Assembly (NCBI RefSeq): GCF_900445255.1
Contig: NZ_UAPU01000007.1
Coordinates: forward strand, 292,001 to 356,000
DNA length: 64,000 nt
DNA from: Anaerobiospirillum thomasii
GTDB lineage: Bacteria > Pseudomonadota > Gammaproteobacteria > Enterobacterales > Succinivibrionaceae
Direction of reading: 5' to 3'
Shown here piece after piece: positions 18,417 through 28,530 of the stretch. Below the pieces are notes generated by a model. It saw nothing but the letters and a program-made list of their open reading frames with translations, had not been told where the DNA came from and searched no databases. How positions within the stretch are numbered: position 1 is the first letter of the stretch; each line of letters opens with the position of its first letter. The translations under genes and the position numbers were made by a program.

Positions 18417-18443
18417 AAAGGCTCACTTATATGAGCCTTTTTA
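18417..18443 (+). terminator. terminator of rimO
   Basis: AAAGGCTCA pairs with TGAGCCTTT around a short AT loop, followed by TTT. Confidence 0.8.
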
Positions 18444-18500
18444 ACTTACAGATACAGACAATGATACTAAAAAAATTATAAACAGCCTGTATAAGATGGT

Positions 18501-18531
18501 AAAAAGCAGGGTTTATACCCTGCTTTTTTAT
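18501..18531. terminator. bidirectional terminator between rimO and pepT
   Basis: Perfect stem AAAAAGCAGGG / CCCTGCTTTTT with loop TTTATA. The A-run on the left and T-run on the right let it stop transcripts from both strands. It is the end of the minus-strand pepT transcript. Confidence 0.9.
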
Positions 18532-18552
18532 AAGTTTAGAAGCTGTGAGCTC

Positions 18553-19779
18553 CTAGCGGCCGCAGGCCTTTTCAATCAGTCTTAATGTCATCTTAAGTGA
18601 TTTTACAAATGAAGGTATTGGCAGAAATTCACAGTATGAGTGGAAATTATGCGCACCTGTAAAATAATTTGGGGTGACAATACCGGCAGGTGATAAGGCC
18701 GAACCGTCGGTGCCGCCGCGCATGGCTATGGTTATAGGCTTGATGCCAAGATCATCTGCTGCCTCATAGAGCATAGCTACAGGCTTGTCATCTCTGCTGA
18801 CATTATTGGCAATATTGGCATATATATCCTCCATCTCAAGTTCAATCTGAGCCTTTGGATGCATAAGCTTTAGAGTCTGTACACACTCTTTTATATAATC
18901 TTTACGTCTTTTATAATTGTCCTTGTCAAAATCACGTATATGCATATCAAGTGTGCAGTACAGAGGATCTGACTTGCAGCCTACAAACCACCAGTAGCCA
19001 TCCTTTTTATCGGTAAACTCAGGTGTCTGCTCTCTGTCAAACATATTCATAAAATCATGAGCTACAAGCAGAGGATTGACTAAAACACCCTTGGCAGACA
19101 TTGGGTGGGCGCTCACACCCTTGATTTTAAGGCTTGCGGCACCTGCATTGAAGGTCTCATAGACAATCTCGCCTAAGCGACAGCTGTCAATGGTATAGGC
19201 ATAATCAACATTGAATCTCTCCCTGGTTAAAAGCTTGGAGCCTTTAAGACCGGTTTCCTCATCAGGAACAAAGGCCACATGCAGATCGCCATGGGGCAGA
19301 TTGTTTTTAATAATATACTCAAAGGCTGTCATGATATTGGCCATGGCTGCCTTGTTGTCAGCACCAAGCACTGAGGTGCCGTCGGTGAAGATAATATCCA
19401 TATCCTTATAATGATTAAGCTCAGGATGCTGTGCAACTGAAATCTTGATATCAAGATCCTTGTTTAAAAGCACATCCTCACCGGTAAATTTTAAAATCTG
19501 AGGTTTGACCTCAGGGCTTAAGGAGACATCCACAGTATCAAGATGGGAGACAAAACCTATGGTGTCACCTTCACAGTTGCCCTTGAGCACTGCTGTTAAA
19601 ATGGCATGCTCATCAAGCACAATATTTTCAAAGCCAAGATCCTCAAGCTCTTTTTTTAAAATTAAAGCCATGTCCATCTGACCTTGAGTTGAAGGTACAG
19701 TTTTAACAGATGCATCTGACTGTGATGGGGTTTTTACATAGCGTATGAAATTATCAACTAATCTTTGCTCTAAATCCAT
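18553..19779 (-). CDS. pepT: peptidase T (tripeptide aminopeptidase)
   Basis: 408 residues, the usual PepT length. The M20 dizinc site is visible: SHLDTVD, LGADNKAAMANIM, DEETGLKGSK (catalytic Glu pair) and TGAHNFHSYCEFLP near the C-terminus. The central lid/dimerisation domain is present. PepT removes N-terminal residues from tripeptides in the cytoplasm, and in enteric bacteria it is induced anaerobically by FNR. I saw no clear FNR box here. Single gene, ended by the shared terminator at 18501. Confidence 0.95.
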   Translation of the reverse strand: MDLEQRLVDNFIRYVKTPSQSDASVKTVPSTQGQMDMALILKKELEDLGFENIVLDEHAILTAVLKGNCEGDTIGFVSHLDTVDVSLSPEVKPQILKFTGEDVLLNKDLDIKISVAQHPELNHYKDMDIIFTDGTSVLGADNKAAMANIMTAFEYIIKNNLPHGDLHVAFVPDEETGLKGSKLLTRERFNVDYAYTIDSCRLGEIVYETFNAGAASLKIKGVSAHPMSAKGVLVNPLLVAHDFMNMFDREQTPEFTDKKDGYWWFVGCKSDPLYCTLDMHIRDFDKDNYKRRKDYIKECVQTLKLMHPKAQIELEMEDIYANIANNVSRDDKPVAMLYEAADDLGIKPITIAMRGGTDGSALSPAGIVTPNYFTGAHNFHSYCEFLPIPSFVKSLKMTLRLIEKACGR

Positions 19780-19835
19780 GTTTGTATCCTTAACATTGCC
19801 TTTAACATATTTTATTTAAAGTATATCAATTATAA

Positions 19836-19886
19836 CAAAAAGGCAGAGATCTGCTTACCTTTTAGGGTATGAACATATCTCTGCCT
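19836..19886 (-). terminator. terminator of the MFS transporter at 19913
   Basis: AGGCAGAGAT and ATCTCTGCCT form a 10-bp stem with a 26-base loop, which itself contains a short TACC/GGTA pairing. On the minus strand it is followed by TTTTTG. Confidence 0.75.
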
Positions 19887-19912
19887 GTCAGTCAGATTAG
19901 AAGTCAGCCTCT

Positions 19913-21112
19913 TTAGACGCTCATCTCCTGCTCAATGATAAAGTGCTTTTTAAAGACTATACTTAAAGCCAGTATCACAAGGAAGATTACACCAAAGCAT
20001 AAAAATGCAAACTCAGTGCTTTGATTGCCAGAGATGGTGCTAATAAGCACAAAGCCTGCAGGAGCTGCAAAGGCACCTACGTTACAGCCAATTAACATCC
20101 ATGAGGTTACAAGAATGTTGGAGGTGCGCTTTGAGAGCGATCCTATCATATTAAAGATATAGGAGATAATAAGAGGATAGGCCAGGCCATTGATGCAGCA
20201 GGCAAGATAGAACACTGTCACATTGCTGGCCATAACCAGAATCAGGCATGACAGACCGGTTAAAAGCAACGCTGCAAGCAGTGAGAAGTATTTAATCTTT
20301 TTATAGATAATACCAAAGATACAGCCGCCTGCCATGGTACAGAAGGAAATTGCTGTCATAAGTGATGAGGCATGTGACTCATCAAGATTATTAAGCTGCA
20401 GCAATGGGTGGATCTTGATAAAAAAGCCTACGGATACAAGCACAGTAAAGAGAAGAATAAGACAGTGAGGCAGCGCATTCAAAGGAATAAAGGTTTTGCC
20501 GCCAGATGCGCCTGTGACAGCACTCTCTACCTTTGTCTCACTCTTTGCTGTAACTGTCTTGTCATCAGATGGCACAAAGAGCATAAAGATCAGGAAGATT
20601 GGCACAGCGCTTAGATAAACATATGGCACATAGGCATAGCCATAGCTTTCATAAACAAAGCCTGCAATGGCCACAAGTGCAGTCTGTCCAAAGCCCTCTA
20701 CAGCATTTCTAAGACCCATCATGGTGGCACATTCATTGCCGGTAAAGAAATCATCAATCATGGAGATGGCCAGGGCATTGATAAGACCAAGACCTACACC
20801 AAAGATAAGACGTGAGACAAACATCATCTCATAACTAGTCACCATAGCTGACATAAAAGATGAGGCAGTCACAACCACAAGACCTAAAAGCACAGTATTT
20901 TTCTTGCCAATAAGTCTTGATACAAAATCAGAGATAAACATTACCACCATTACAGCTAAAGCCGAGATGGTAACTAAAAACTCAATGGCGGCATCTGAAT
21001 AGCCTACAAAGAGTTTCTGATAGTCTGGAATACAGTAAGTTATGGCATAACCTGTAACGAGCAGGAAGGATGCCGATAACAGTGCAAATTTAAGCATATT
21101 TTTCTGCAACAT
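19913..21112 (-). CDS. major facilitator superfamily transporter
   Basis: 399 residues, about 12 membrane helices with a cytoplasmic central loop rich in Lys, Thr and Ser (about 200-215). Between helices 2 and 3 lies FVSRLIGKKNTVLLG, the MFS motif A region; helix 4 carries SRLIFGVGLGLINALAIS. Substrate cannot be told from sequence; drug, sugar or organic-acid efflux are all possible. A GAGG eight bases upstream supports ATG 21112. It diverges from the nucleoside hydrolase operon across a 286-base AT-rich gap that probably holds both promoters. Confidence 0.8.
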   Translation of the reverse strand: MLQKNMLKFALLSASFLLVTGYAITYCIPDYQKLFVGYSDAAIEFLVTISALAVMVVMFISDFVSRLIGKKNTVLLGLVVVTASSFMSAMVTSYEMMFVSRLIFGVGLGLINALAISMIDDFFTGNECATMMGLRNAVEGFGQTALVAIAGFVYESYGYAYVPYVYLSAVPIFLIFMLFVPSDDKTVTAKSETKVESAVTGASGGKTFIPLNALPHCLILLFTVLVSVGFFIKIHPLLQLNNLDESHASSLMTAISFCTMAGGCIFGIIYKKIKYFSLLAALLLTGLSCLILVMASNVTVFYLACCINGLAYPLIISYIFNMIGSLSKRTSNILVTSWMLIGCNVGAFAAPAGFVLISTISGNQSTEFAFLCFGVIFLVILALSIVFKKHFIIEQEMSV

Positions 21113-21398
21113 AGTTCAACCCTCACTAAGTATATATAGCTTAATGATATAAACTTTAATATATAAAAATTATACATTTGACGGATTTTTATTGATGTTA
21201 CGGAAATAGAGAGTGTATTTTTGATCCTCATCACTAAAAGCCGGTCTATATGCATATTTTTTATGTGAATAATTTGAGCCAGGCCTTAATTTTATAATTT
21301 TTAATTTATTATTATAATTCTATCCTCAAAATCATAATAATTTTTATGAATTTTGCTTATGCTAGCATATGTATATTTTATTTAAGCTCGAGGTTGTT

Positions 21399-22319
21399 AT
21401 GCGTAAAATTATAATTGATACAGATATTGGTATTGATGATGCCTTTGCTATATATTTTGCCTCAAAACTCTTTGATGTTATAGGCATAACCACCGTCAAC
21501 GGCAACGTAACTGCCAATATGGCCACTAAAAATGCCAAACTCTTTAATGCAAAGAACCATCTGTCCATACCTGTCTATAAGGGAGCACAAAGAGCTCTTG
21601 CCATAGACAATACCCCGCCTATTTTTGAGGTGCATGGTGCAGACGGCATGGGTCAGGTGTATGACAATCCATTTGATGATAACGCACCTGATGCCATAAG
21701 CTTTATTTTAGATACAGTCAAAAAACACAAAGGTGAGATAACTTTAGTGGCCATTGGCCCTCTTACCAATATAGCTATGGCACTTATGCTAGAGCCTGAT
21801 CTTGCAGACTATGTCAAAGAGCTTGTAATCATGGGCGGTGCCTTTGGAACCAACGGCCACACCGGCAATATGAGTCAGTTTGCTGAATTTAATATCTACA
21901 AAGATCCACATGCTGCCGACATGGTGTTTCGCTCCAATCTTAATATCACTGTAATTCCTCTTGATGTAACCTATGAGGTTTTAGTCAACGGTGATGAGAT
22001 TGAGTCTACACATAATCAGTTTTTAATTGATATCTCAAAGTTCTACCTTGATTTTTCTCAAAAGGAAGAGGGTTTTTACGGCATGGCCATACACGATGCC
22101 CTGACCCTGTCCTACCTTTATAATAAAGACTTCTTTACCATAAAAAGAAGCCCTGTGCGTGTAGCTACCTCTGGTATCAACTTTGGTCAGACCATGATGC
22201 CGCTCTCTTCCATGAAAGTAAGCGATCCAAACTTTGAGGGCCTGTGCGAGCATAATCTTGCCCTTTATGTAGATGTCAAAGCTGTAAAGGATCATTTCTT
22301 AAAGACTATAAGCATGTAA
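21399..22319 (+). CDS. inosine/uridine-preferring nucleoside hydrolase
   Basis: About 306 residues. It opens with IIIDTDIGIDDAFAI, the DxDxxxDD calcium-binding signature of the family, followed by TTVNGNV, a VAIGPLTN segment and VIMGGAF. A further His-Asp pair (IHDALTLSY) completes the site. These enzymes cleave ribonucleosides to ribose and base. ATG 21399 is preferred, with GAGG six bases upstream, over 21369, which lacks one. One base separates it from the MFS gene that follows, and an AraC-type regulator overlaps that. The three genes look like a nucleoside uptake and catabolism operon with its own regulator. Confidence 0.9.
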   Translation: MRKIIIDTDIGIDDAFAIYFASKLFDVIGITTVNGNVTANMATKNAKLFNAKNHLSIPVYKGAQRALAIDNTPPIFEVHGADGMGQVYDNPFDDNAPDAISFILDTVKKHKGEITLVAIGPLTNIAMALMLEPDLADYVKELVIMGGAFGTNGHTGNMSQFAEFNIYKDPHAADMVFRSNLNITVIPLDVTYEVLVNGDEIESTHNQFLIDISKFYLDFSQKEEGFYGMAIHDALTLSYLYNKDFFTIKRSPVRVATSGINFGQTMMPLSSMKVSDPNFEGLCEHNLALYVDVKAVKDHFLKTISM

Positions 22320-22320
22320 G

Positions 22321-23577
22321 ATGTTAAAGGAAAAAATCTACAATCTGTCACTAAGAGCTTTGTCATTTTTCTCACACTGGAAAAGTGATAAAAGCTCTAT
22401 AACAAAAGATCAGTATCTAAATGCAAAAATGGCTACCATTCTGGCCTTTTTTGCTGCCGGTCTGTCAACTGCACCATGGGCCTCCGTGGTGCCCTATGTC
22501 AAAATGCGTCTTGATTTAAATGAGATGCATTATGCCAGCATCATTTTATGTTTTGGCCTGGGCGCAGTTATAGGTATGCCTCTGACAGGCTATATAGTCT
22601 CAAAAACAGGTGTCAAAAAAGTCATACTACTCTCGCTTGCCACCCTTTATGGCAGTATGCTGCTTTTAACCCTTGAGTCTATAACACTGCCTCTTGCCTA
22701 TGCCTCGGCCCTGATCTGGGGTATGTCACTTGGTGTGCTTGATGTTGCCAACAATATTCATGCAGCTCTTTTAGAAAAGCTCTCTGGCAAACATCTTATG
22801 TCACGCTTTCACGGATTTTTCACCTTAGGCTGCATTTTTGCCGCCGTGTTTTTCACCCTGCTTTTATATGCCTCGCTGCATACCTTCTCTGTAGCCCTGA
22901 TGCTAAGCATCTTTGGTATAATTCTAACCCTGGCCCTTTATCCGCGCCTTATTGATACTAAAGGCGAGTACACTGATGAAAAAGACAGCTCAGCCTCATC
23001 ATCCTCTAAATTTAAAGTAAGCTATATACTTGTTATCTTAGGTATCATCGCTCTTATTATGTATCTTACAGAGGGCATGGTCTATGACTGGTCTGGTGTC
23101 TATCTTATTGAAAAGGGCTCTGTGGCCATTGAGCTTGCCACCCTTGGCTATCTTGCCTTTGAAGGGGCCATTACCCTCATGCGCTTTTTTGGCGACTCCC
23201 TTGTACAAAAGACAGGCGAGCTGCGTCTTTTAACCATAGGATCTGTCACAGGTGCCGCAGCTTTGTTTACCATAGCCTCAACCCAAGATCCTTATCTTAT
23301 GCTTATAAGCTTTTTCATTGCAGGTCTGTCACTTGCCAATATTGTGCCTGTAATGTTCTCGCTTGCAGCTAAAACTGACGCTGTACATCAGGGCAAAGCT
23401 ATTGCCTTTGTAGGCACGCTTGGCTATTCAGGTCTGCTTTTAGGACCTGGAATTCTAGGTGCCATTGCCACACTGACATCACTTTCAACCATGTTTGTCT
23501 TTGTAGCCCTGCTCTGTCTTGTCATGGCCCTGCTCTCCTTTATAACCTTAAGAGGCTCACGCCATGCAGCTCCATGA
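22321..23577 (+). CDS. MFS transporter in nucleoside-catabolism operon
   Basis: 418 residues, about 12 membrane helices after a charged N-terminal tail. Resemblance is to the FucP/YbjJ-like branch of MFS: GFFTLGCIFAAVFFTLLLYA, then a Ser-rich mid-loop at about 215-228 (SSASSSSKFK), then a second six-helix half. Start ATG 22321 follows the nucleoside hydrolase stop by one base, and its 3' end overlaps the AraC gene by 14 bp. Position suggests it imports a nucleoside or a related sugar, but the sequence does not prove substrate. Confidence 0.75.
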   Translation: MLKEKIYNLSLRALSFFSHWKSDKSSITKDQYLNAKMATILAFFAAGLSTAPWASVVPYVKMRLDLNEMHYASIILCFGLGAVIGMPLTGYIVSKTGVKKVILLSLATLYGSMLLLTLESITLPLAYASALIWGMSLGVLDVANNIHAALLEKLSGKHLMSRFHGFFTLGCIFAAVFFTLLLYASLHTFSVALMLSIFGIILTLALYPRLIDTKGEYTDEKDSSASSSSKFKVSYILVILGIIALIMYLTEGMVYDWSGVYLIEKGSVAIELATLGYLAFEGAITLMRFFGDSLVQKTGELRLLTIGSVTGAAALFTIASTQDPYLMLISFFIAGLSLANIVPVMFSLAAKTDAVHQGKAIAFVGTLGYSGLLLGPGILGAIATLTSLSTMFVFVALLCLVMALLSFITLRGSRHAAP

Positions 23578-24820
23578 CAGAGTTTTTAAAAAAGAAGATA
23601 TAAAAGAGCTTGTCATTCACTCGCTCTCTCTTTTAAAGGCCCCGGCCTGTATACTTGATGAAGATGAAAACTATACAGAGCTGCTTGGCATTGATAATAA
23701 CTGCAATCCTCTAGTCTCATCGCCAGATCTTAAAAAGTGCATTAAAGATTTTGCCATGCGGCATAATAAGTTCTCTGTCTATTATGACAGCGAGCATATT
23801 TTCTTTTTAATCTTTGCCCTGTCAGGTAAGGATACACAGAGTGATAACAATGACACGGGCTGCAGACAATATCTTGTCTCAGGTCCGCTTACAGTCAATT
23901 ATGTAAGCGCCACTGAGCTTAAGGATTATACACTGCGCCACAATGTGCTCTCAGATGCCATTGTGCAGCATACATTGCGCAGCACCAAGCTTATTGCCTC
24001 TATGATCTCCTTTTTGCTCTATGGGCATAATTTAAATGCAGAACCTTATATCAAGGTGCCTGGCAACAGCAGCAACAGCAGCAAGCTAAATGAAAGCCTG
24101 TCTGCTGTCATGCACTATCATATAGGCATCAATGAACCGCACAATTCACATGAGTATGAGATCAATATTAAAAAGGCCATAGCCAGAGGCGATGATGAGC
24201 ATATTCTTGATATTATCCATGCCCCTTTTGCAGGTGTGCGCGGCAAGATTGCGCTCAATGAACTGCGCAATATTAAAAATCTGGCCATTGTGGATATAAC
24301 TATAATCTCACGCGAGGTTATTGACTGCGGTCTTAGCTCTGAGCATATATACTCAGTTGGCGATGCCTTTATACTGCGAATTGAAAAGGCCCGATCGGCA
24401 GAAGAGGTCACAGCCATATACAATGAGGCGGCACTGACCTTTGCCCGTGAGGTTAAAAACTTTAAACACACCAACAGTCTGCCTTCAGATGAAAGAATCA
24501 AAAAGGCCATAGTCTATATTGACAAAAATCTTACCGAGCGCATACGCGTCAATGATATTGCAGCACATTTAAATATTTCAGCTGACTATCTGCAGGATCT
24601 GTTTAAAAAACATCTTGATATGTCAGTTGCCACCTATGTGCATTATCAGAAGATAAAAAAGGCCAAGCTTTTAATTAAAAACACTGATATGAAGATTGAG
24701 GATATTGCCATGTCACTTGGCTTTACCAATGCCTCAAACTTTGTGACCTTCTTTAAAAGGGCTTTGAACGTCAGTCCGCTTAAGTACAGAAATCTCTCTG
24801 ACATAAGAGATCTGGATTAA
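23564..24820 (+). CDS. AraC-family transcriptional regulator
   Basis: 418 residues. The C-terminal hundred residues are a double helix-turn-helix of the AraC/XylS type: RIRVNDIAAHLNISADYLQ, then KIEDIAMSLGFTNASNFVTF, then FKRALNVSPLKYR. The long N-terminal part (about 310 residues) is a sensory region of unknown class, with no clear cupin signature. It may bind a cytosolic ligand. Its start lies inside the MFS gene (14-bp overlap), so it is co-expressed with the nucleoside hydrolase and transporter and probably controls them. A bidirectional terminator follows. Confidence 0.85.
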   Translation: MQLHDRVFKKEDIKELVIHSLSLLKAPACILDEDENYTELLGIDNNCNPLVSSPDLKKCIKDFAMRHNKFSVYYDSEHIFFLIFALSGKDTQSDNNDTGCRQYLVSGPLTVNYVSATELKDYTLRHNVLSDAIVQHTLRSTKLIASMISFLLYGHNLNAEPYIKVPGNSSNSSKLNESLSAVMHYHIGINEPHNSHEYEINIKKAIARGDDEHILDIIHAPFAGVRGKIALNELRNIKNLAIVDITIISREVIDCGLSSEHIYSVGDAFILRIEKARSAEEVTAIYNEAALTFAREVKNFKHTNSLPSDERIKKAIVYIDKNLTERIRVNDIAAHLNISADYLQDLFKKHLDMSVATYVHYQKIKKAKLLIKNTDMKIEDIAMSLGFTNASNFVTFFKRALNVSPLKYRNLSDIRDLD

Positions 24821-24843
24821 AAATTTTTTATAACACACCGCCA

Positions 24844-24877
24844 AAAAAAATGCAGATCCTGTGACCTGCATTTTTTT
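24844..24877. terminator. bidirectional terminator between araC-like gene and abgT-like gene
   Basis: A-rich left arm ending ATGCAG pairs with CTGCAT and the T-run, around a ten-base loop. It serves both convergent transcripts. Confidence 0.85.
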
Positions 24878-24889
24878 ATTGTCAAAACT

Positions 24890-26461
24890 CTATGGCAATG
24901 GCTTGTCGTAGGTATAGCCACTGTCAAAGCCCAGTGGAATCTCAAGCATCCAGAAGGCATAGAGCACAGCTGTAAGTACTATCATAAGAGCCACTGTATA
25001 TGGAATCATCATCGAGCACAGTGTTCCCACACCTGCATTCTTGGCATAACGCTGACAGTACATAATAAGCAGCGGATAGAATGGGAAGAGCGGTGTTGAT
25101 ACGTTAACCGAGCTGTCAGAGACGCGGAAGGCAGCCTGTGTAAGCTCAGGTGAGATGCCAAGCATCATAAGCATAGGCACGAAAATGGTGGAGAGAATAG
25201 CCCACTTTGAGGTAGCTGAGGTAATAAGAATATTAAGCATACCTGTGAGCAAAATAATACCAAAGAGGGTAATACCAGATGGCATACCCAGATCGCGCAG
25301 GAACTCAGCTCCAGAGATGGCAAGCAGTGCACCTATATTTGACTGTCCAAAGACATATAAAAACTGTGCTGCAAAGAAACAGAACACAATAAAGGACAGC
25401 AGCATGCGCATTACATTTTCCATTGCCTTAATCACATCAGTGGTGCTCTTGAATGAGCCTGAGGCAATACCGTAGACAAGACCAGGTGTTGAAAAGACTA
25501 AAAACAGAATTGGCACCAGACCCTGCATGACAGGAGACTGAGGTGAGGTTAAAGAGCCATCAGGGGCGCGCATGATGGATGACTCTGGATAACAGATGGC
25601 AAAGATCAGAGCTAAAAGAGCAAACTCGGCCCAGACAGCCTTGCTAAAGGCCTTTTTCTCATGCTCGTGCAGATCATGAATGGCAAGCTCAGGATCATCC
25701 TTGATGTCATTGTCAACAGGCATGGTCTGATTAAGTCTTGGCTCTACAATCCTATCTGTTACATACCAGCATGAGAGAATAACAAAGATGGTGCCGCCTA
25801 GGGCAAAGAAGTAATTACACAGTACATTGACCTGATAGGCAGGATCAATGGTGTGGGCTGCAGCCTGTGTAAAACCCTGCATTACAGGATCGATAATTGA
25901 TGGAGTGAAGCTTGCTGTAAAGCCGCCTGCAAGACCTGCAAAGGAGCAGGCAATGCCGGCTAAAGGATGACGGCCACAGGCATAGAACATTAAAGCTGAA
26001 ACCGGCATAAGCACTACATACACACTGTCTGAGGCTAAATGGCAGAATACAGCCACTGTAATAACTGCCGGGGTCAGATATTTTCTTGGGGTAATGCTCA
26101 AAAGCTTCTTTAAAAGCACATTGATAAAACCAGAGCCCTCTGCAATACCAATACCCAGTGTAGCCACAATGGTAATGCCAAGAGGCGGGAAGGCCATGAA
26201 GTTTGACACTGACTTGACCATAAGATCAATAATATTGCCAGGGGCCAGCATATTTAAAATGGCAATCTTCTCTCCGGTTTTTGGATGCACATAATCAAAG
26301 TTGATATATGACAGGGCAAAAGAAAGAATAAGCGCAATGATAAGGGCATAGATAAAGAGCATGGTAATGTGCGGAAGTTTATTGCCTGCTCTTTCAATAA
26401 AGTTTAAAAAGCGGTTTAAGGCGCTCTGCTGTGAGGTATCAATATTTTCTGACATATACAA
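24890..26461 (-). CDS. AbgT-family transporter (p-aminobenzoyl-glutamate type)
   Basis: 523 residues, about 12-13 membrane helices. Family features include an N-terminal FIERAGNKLPHITMLF, the FPPLGITIVATLGIGIAEGSG region and the C-terminal re-entrant helix with SATSKWAILSTIFVPML. AbgT proteins take up p-aminobenzoyl-glutamate, while MtrF-like members export sulfonamides. Folate salvage would go with folP in this window but they are not linked. ATG at 26461 or 26455 are both possible. No amidohydrolase abgA/B is adjacent. Confidence 0.88.
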   Translation of the reverse strand: MYMSENIDTSQQSALNRFLNFIERAGNKLPHITMLFIYALIIALILSFALSYINFDYVHPKTGEKIAILNMLAPGNIIDLMVKSVSNFMAFPPLGITIVATLGIGIAEGSGFINVLLKKLLSITPRKYLTPAVITVAVFCHLASDSVYVVLMPVSALMFYACGRHPLAGIACSFAGLAGGFTASFTPSIIDPVMQGFTQAAAHTIDPAYQVNVLCNYFFALGGTIFVILSCWYVTDRIVEPRLNQTMPVDNDIKDDPELAIHDLHEHEKKAFSKAVWAEFALLALIFAICYPESSIMRAPDGSLTSPQSPVMQGLVPILFLVFSTPGLVYGIASGSFKSTTDVIKAMENVMRMLLSFIVFCFFAAQFLYVFGQSNIGALLAISGAEFLRDLGMPSGITLFGIILLTGMLNILITSATSKWAILSTIFVPMLMMLGISPELTQAAFRVSDSSVNVSTPLFPFYPLLIMYCQRYAKNAGVGTLCSMMIPYTVALMIVLTAVLYAFWMLEIPLGFDSGYTYDKPLP

Positions 26462-27018
26462 ATCCTGTGTCTGTACAATTTAGCTTCACAATTATAGCAA
26501 AAACAGACTTAATGATAAAACGTATCACCAAAATATAACAGCATTAAGGCCATATACGTAAGCTTTGTATCATGTTATGCATCAAAATAATGCATGCATC
26601 GGCCACCAGAAAACATGCTTGCTTTTTCTCCCAAGGCCATCTTACACACTGCCATGCCCGCAGCTGACAGTGCATTCTGTATTACAAAAGCACTATAGAC
26701 TTTAAGATCTATAAATTAAAAAAGTGCATGTACTTTGATAAATAGTGCAGTATCTGCATTTTATACAGATAAAGGAATGTGGTGATATTTAAGCGGCACA
26801 TACAAAAAAATCTTTTGCAATAAGTATGATTTTTATCTAATGCAGTCTACATAAAACCCATCTGACATCACACTTTGCCTTAATCATTTTTGAACAAAAT
26901 CAAGGAATATTCTGTTAAACCTTCTAATCTTGCACCATTTTAATGCATAGTTAGGTTATACCTATACATATATGTATAATTAGTCTGATTTTTATTTTTG
27001 CAGATAAAGAGTTTTACT
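26462..27018. other. 557-bp intergenic region between abgT-like gene and sstT
   Basis: Divergent promoter region with no plausible gene. A perfect TATAAT at 26975-26980 lies 38 bp before the sstT ATG, with only a weak -35 (TAGGTT, 17-bp spacer). Several short palindromes occur, including ATGCATGCAT near 26591. No riboswitch structure was recognised. Confidence 0.4.
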
Positions 27019-28284
27019 ATGTCAGAATCAAGAAATCCGCAGGCACTTTTAGCCAGCACCCTCAACAAGGTGCCGTTTATTATGCAGATCCTTGCAGGTC
27101 TTATCATCGGTGTCATCATAGGAGCCATCTATCCAAACGATCACACTGTTCTTCCAACTATGGGATCTTTATTTGTAAAGGCTCTCAAATCGGTTGCCCC
27201 TATTTTGGTTTTTGTGCTTGTAGCAGCAGCCATTGCCCGTCATGAAAAGGGCACACAGAGCAATATGCGCCCTATTGTGGTTGTCTATTTTATCTCCATG
27301 GTGCTGGCCTCTACCCTGGCCCTGTCCATGAGCTATATCTTCCCAAGCACCTTCTCAGAGCTTGCCAGTGCCGCTGATGACTTAAGTCCGCCACAGGGTA
27401 TTGCCGAGGTTTTAACCAACTTTGTAAATCAGGCAATTGACAATCCAGTCACCGCTCTTATGAACGGCAACTATATTGCCATTTTATTCTGGGCTATTGC
27501 TTTAGGTCTAATGTTCAGAACAGCTCATGACAATACCAAAAAGGTACTTGAGGATTTAACACAGAGCGTAGCTGGTGTGGTACGTATCATCATCCGCTTT
27601 GCCCCACTTGGTGTTATGGGTCTTGTCTACTCATCAGTGACACAGGAAGGCGGCTTTGCCAATCTTTTAAACTATGTACACGTACTTTTAGTACTCATAG
27701 GCTCCATGCTGCTCATTGGCTTTGTGCTAAATGCCGGCATTGTCTATTACATGACACGTGAAAATCCATATCCGCTTATTTTCACCTGCGTTGCAAGATC
27801 AGGCGTAACAGCCTTCTTTACCAGATCATCTGCAGCCAATCTGCCTGTAAATCTGGCCTTATGTGAAAAACTCAATCTGCCACGTGAAACCTATACCATC
27901 TCTATTCCATTAGGTGCCACCATCAATATGTCAGGTGCTGCTGTAACCATAGTTATCATGACCATGGCAGCTGTACACACCCTAGGTATTGAGGTTGACT
28001 TCTTCTCTGCTCTTTTAATGTCCATCTCAGCTGTACTGTGTGCCTGTGGTGCCTCAGGTGTAGCCGGCGGCTCATTAATGCTTATTCCTCTTGCCTGCTC
28101 CATCTTTGGTATTGGCAATGATGTAGCCATGCAGATTGTAGGTATTGGCTTTATTATCGGTGTGCTGCAGGACTCAACAGAAACTGCCCTCAACAGCTTT
28201 ACCGACGTGCTCTTTACAGCAGCAGTATGCAAGAGAGCACAGAGACTGCAGAAAAAGGCTGAGCAAAAAGCCGCAGCTCAATAA
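27019..28284 (+). CDS. sstT: Na+/serine-threonine symporter SstT
   Basis: 421 residues of the dicarboxylate/amino acid:cation symporter (DAACS) family. GLIIGVIIG follows the N-terminal amphipathic segment. The serine-rich re-entrant loop reads ARSGVTAFFTRSSAANLPVN, and the unwound helix motif is GATINMSGAAVTI. These point to SstT rather than GltP. It imports serine and threonine with sodium. The ATG at 27019 is preferred over an in-frame TTG seven codons earlier. It is closed by a terminator, just upstream of the secretion operon. Confidence 0.93.
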   Translation: MSESRNPQALLASTLNKVPFIMQILAGLIIGVIIGAIYPNDHTVLPTMGSLFVKALKSVAPILVFVLVAAAIARHEKGTQSNMRPIVVVYFISMVLASTLALSMSYIFPSTFSELASAADDLSPPQGIAEVLTNFVNQAIDNPVTALMNGNYIAILFWAIALGLMFRTAHDNTKKVLEDLTQSVAGVVRIIIRFAPLGVMGLVYSSVTQEGGFANLLNYVHVLLVLIGSMLLIGFVLNAGIVYYMTRENPYPLIFTCVARSGVTAFFTRSSAANLPVNLALCEKLNLPRETYTISIPLGATINMSGAAVTIVIMTMAAVHTLGIEVDFFSALLMSISAVLCACGASGVAGGSLMLIPLACSIFGIGNDVAMQIVGIGFIIGVLQDSTETALNSFTDVLFTAAVCKRAQRLQKKAEQKAAAQ

Positions 28285-28303
28285 TATTTCATGTTAAAAT
28301 CTC

Positions 28304-28334
28304 AAAAAGGCTGTCACAAGACAGTCTTTTTTTT
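28304..28334 (+). terminator. terminator of sstT
   Basis: AAAAGGCTGTC pairs with GACAGTCTTTT (one G-T wobble) and is followed by more T. It separates sstT from the secretion operon downstream. Confidence 0.88.
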
Positions 28335-28530
28335 TCACACCAGGCTCTAGCACCAAAAAGCATATATCTAAGGCTTGAGGCCATATCTGTTTTAAAAATA
28401 TAAATATTAAAAAAACTCACAATATCAGTCCTTTATCCTGACTTTTTTAAATTTTCCCCTCAAAGTTCACCTGCCTTTGCAGTCATAAAAAGTTAAATCT
28501 CTATACTCACTCATACTTTTTGAGGTAGCT

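Noticed and set aside
26462-27018. Possible riboswitch or small RNA upstream of sstT
   Set aside because: No conserved core or stable stem-loop series recognised; only a -10-like TATAAT.
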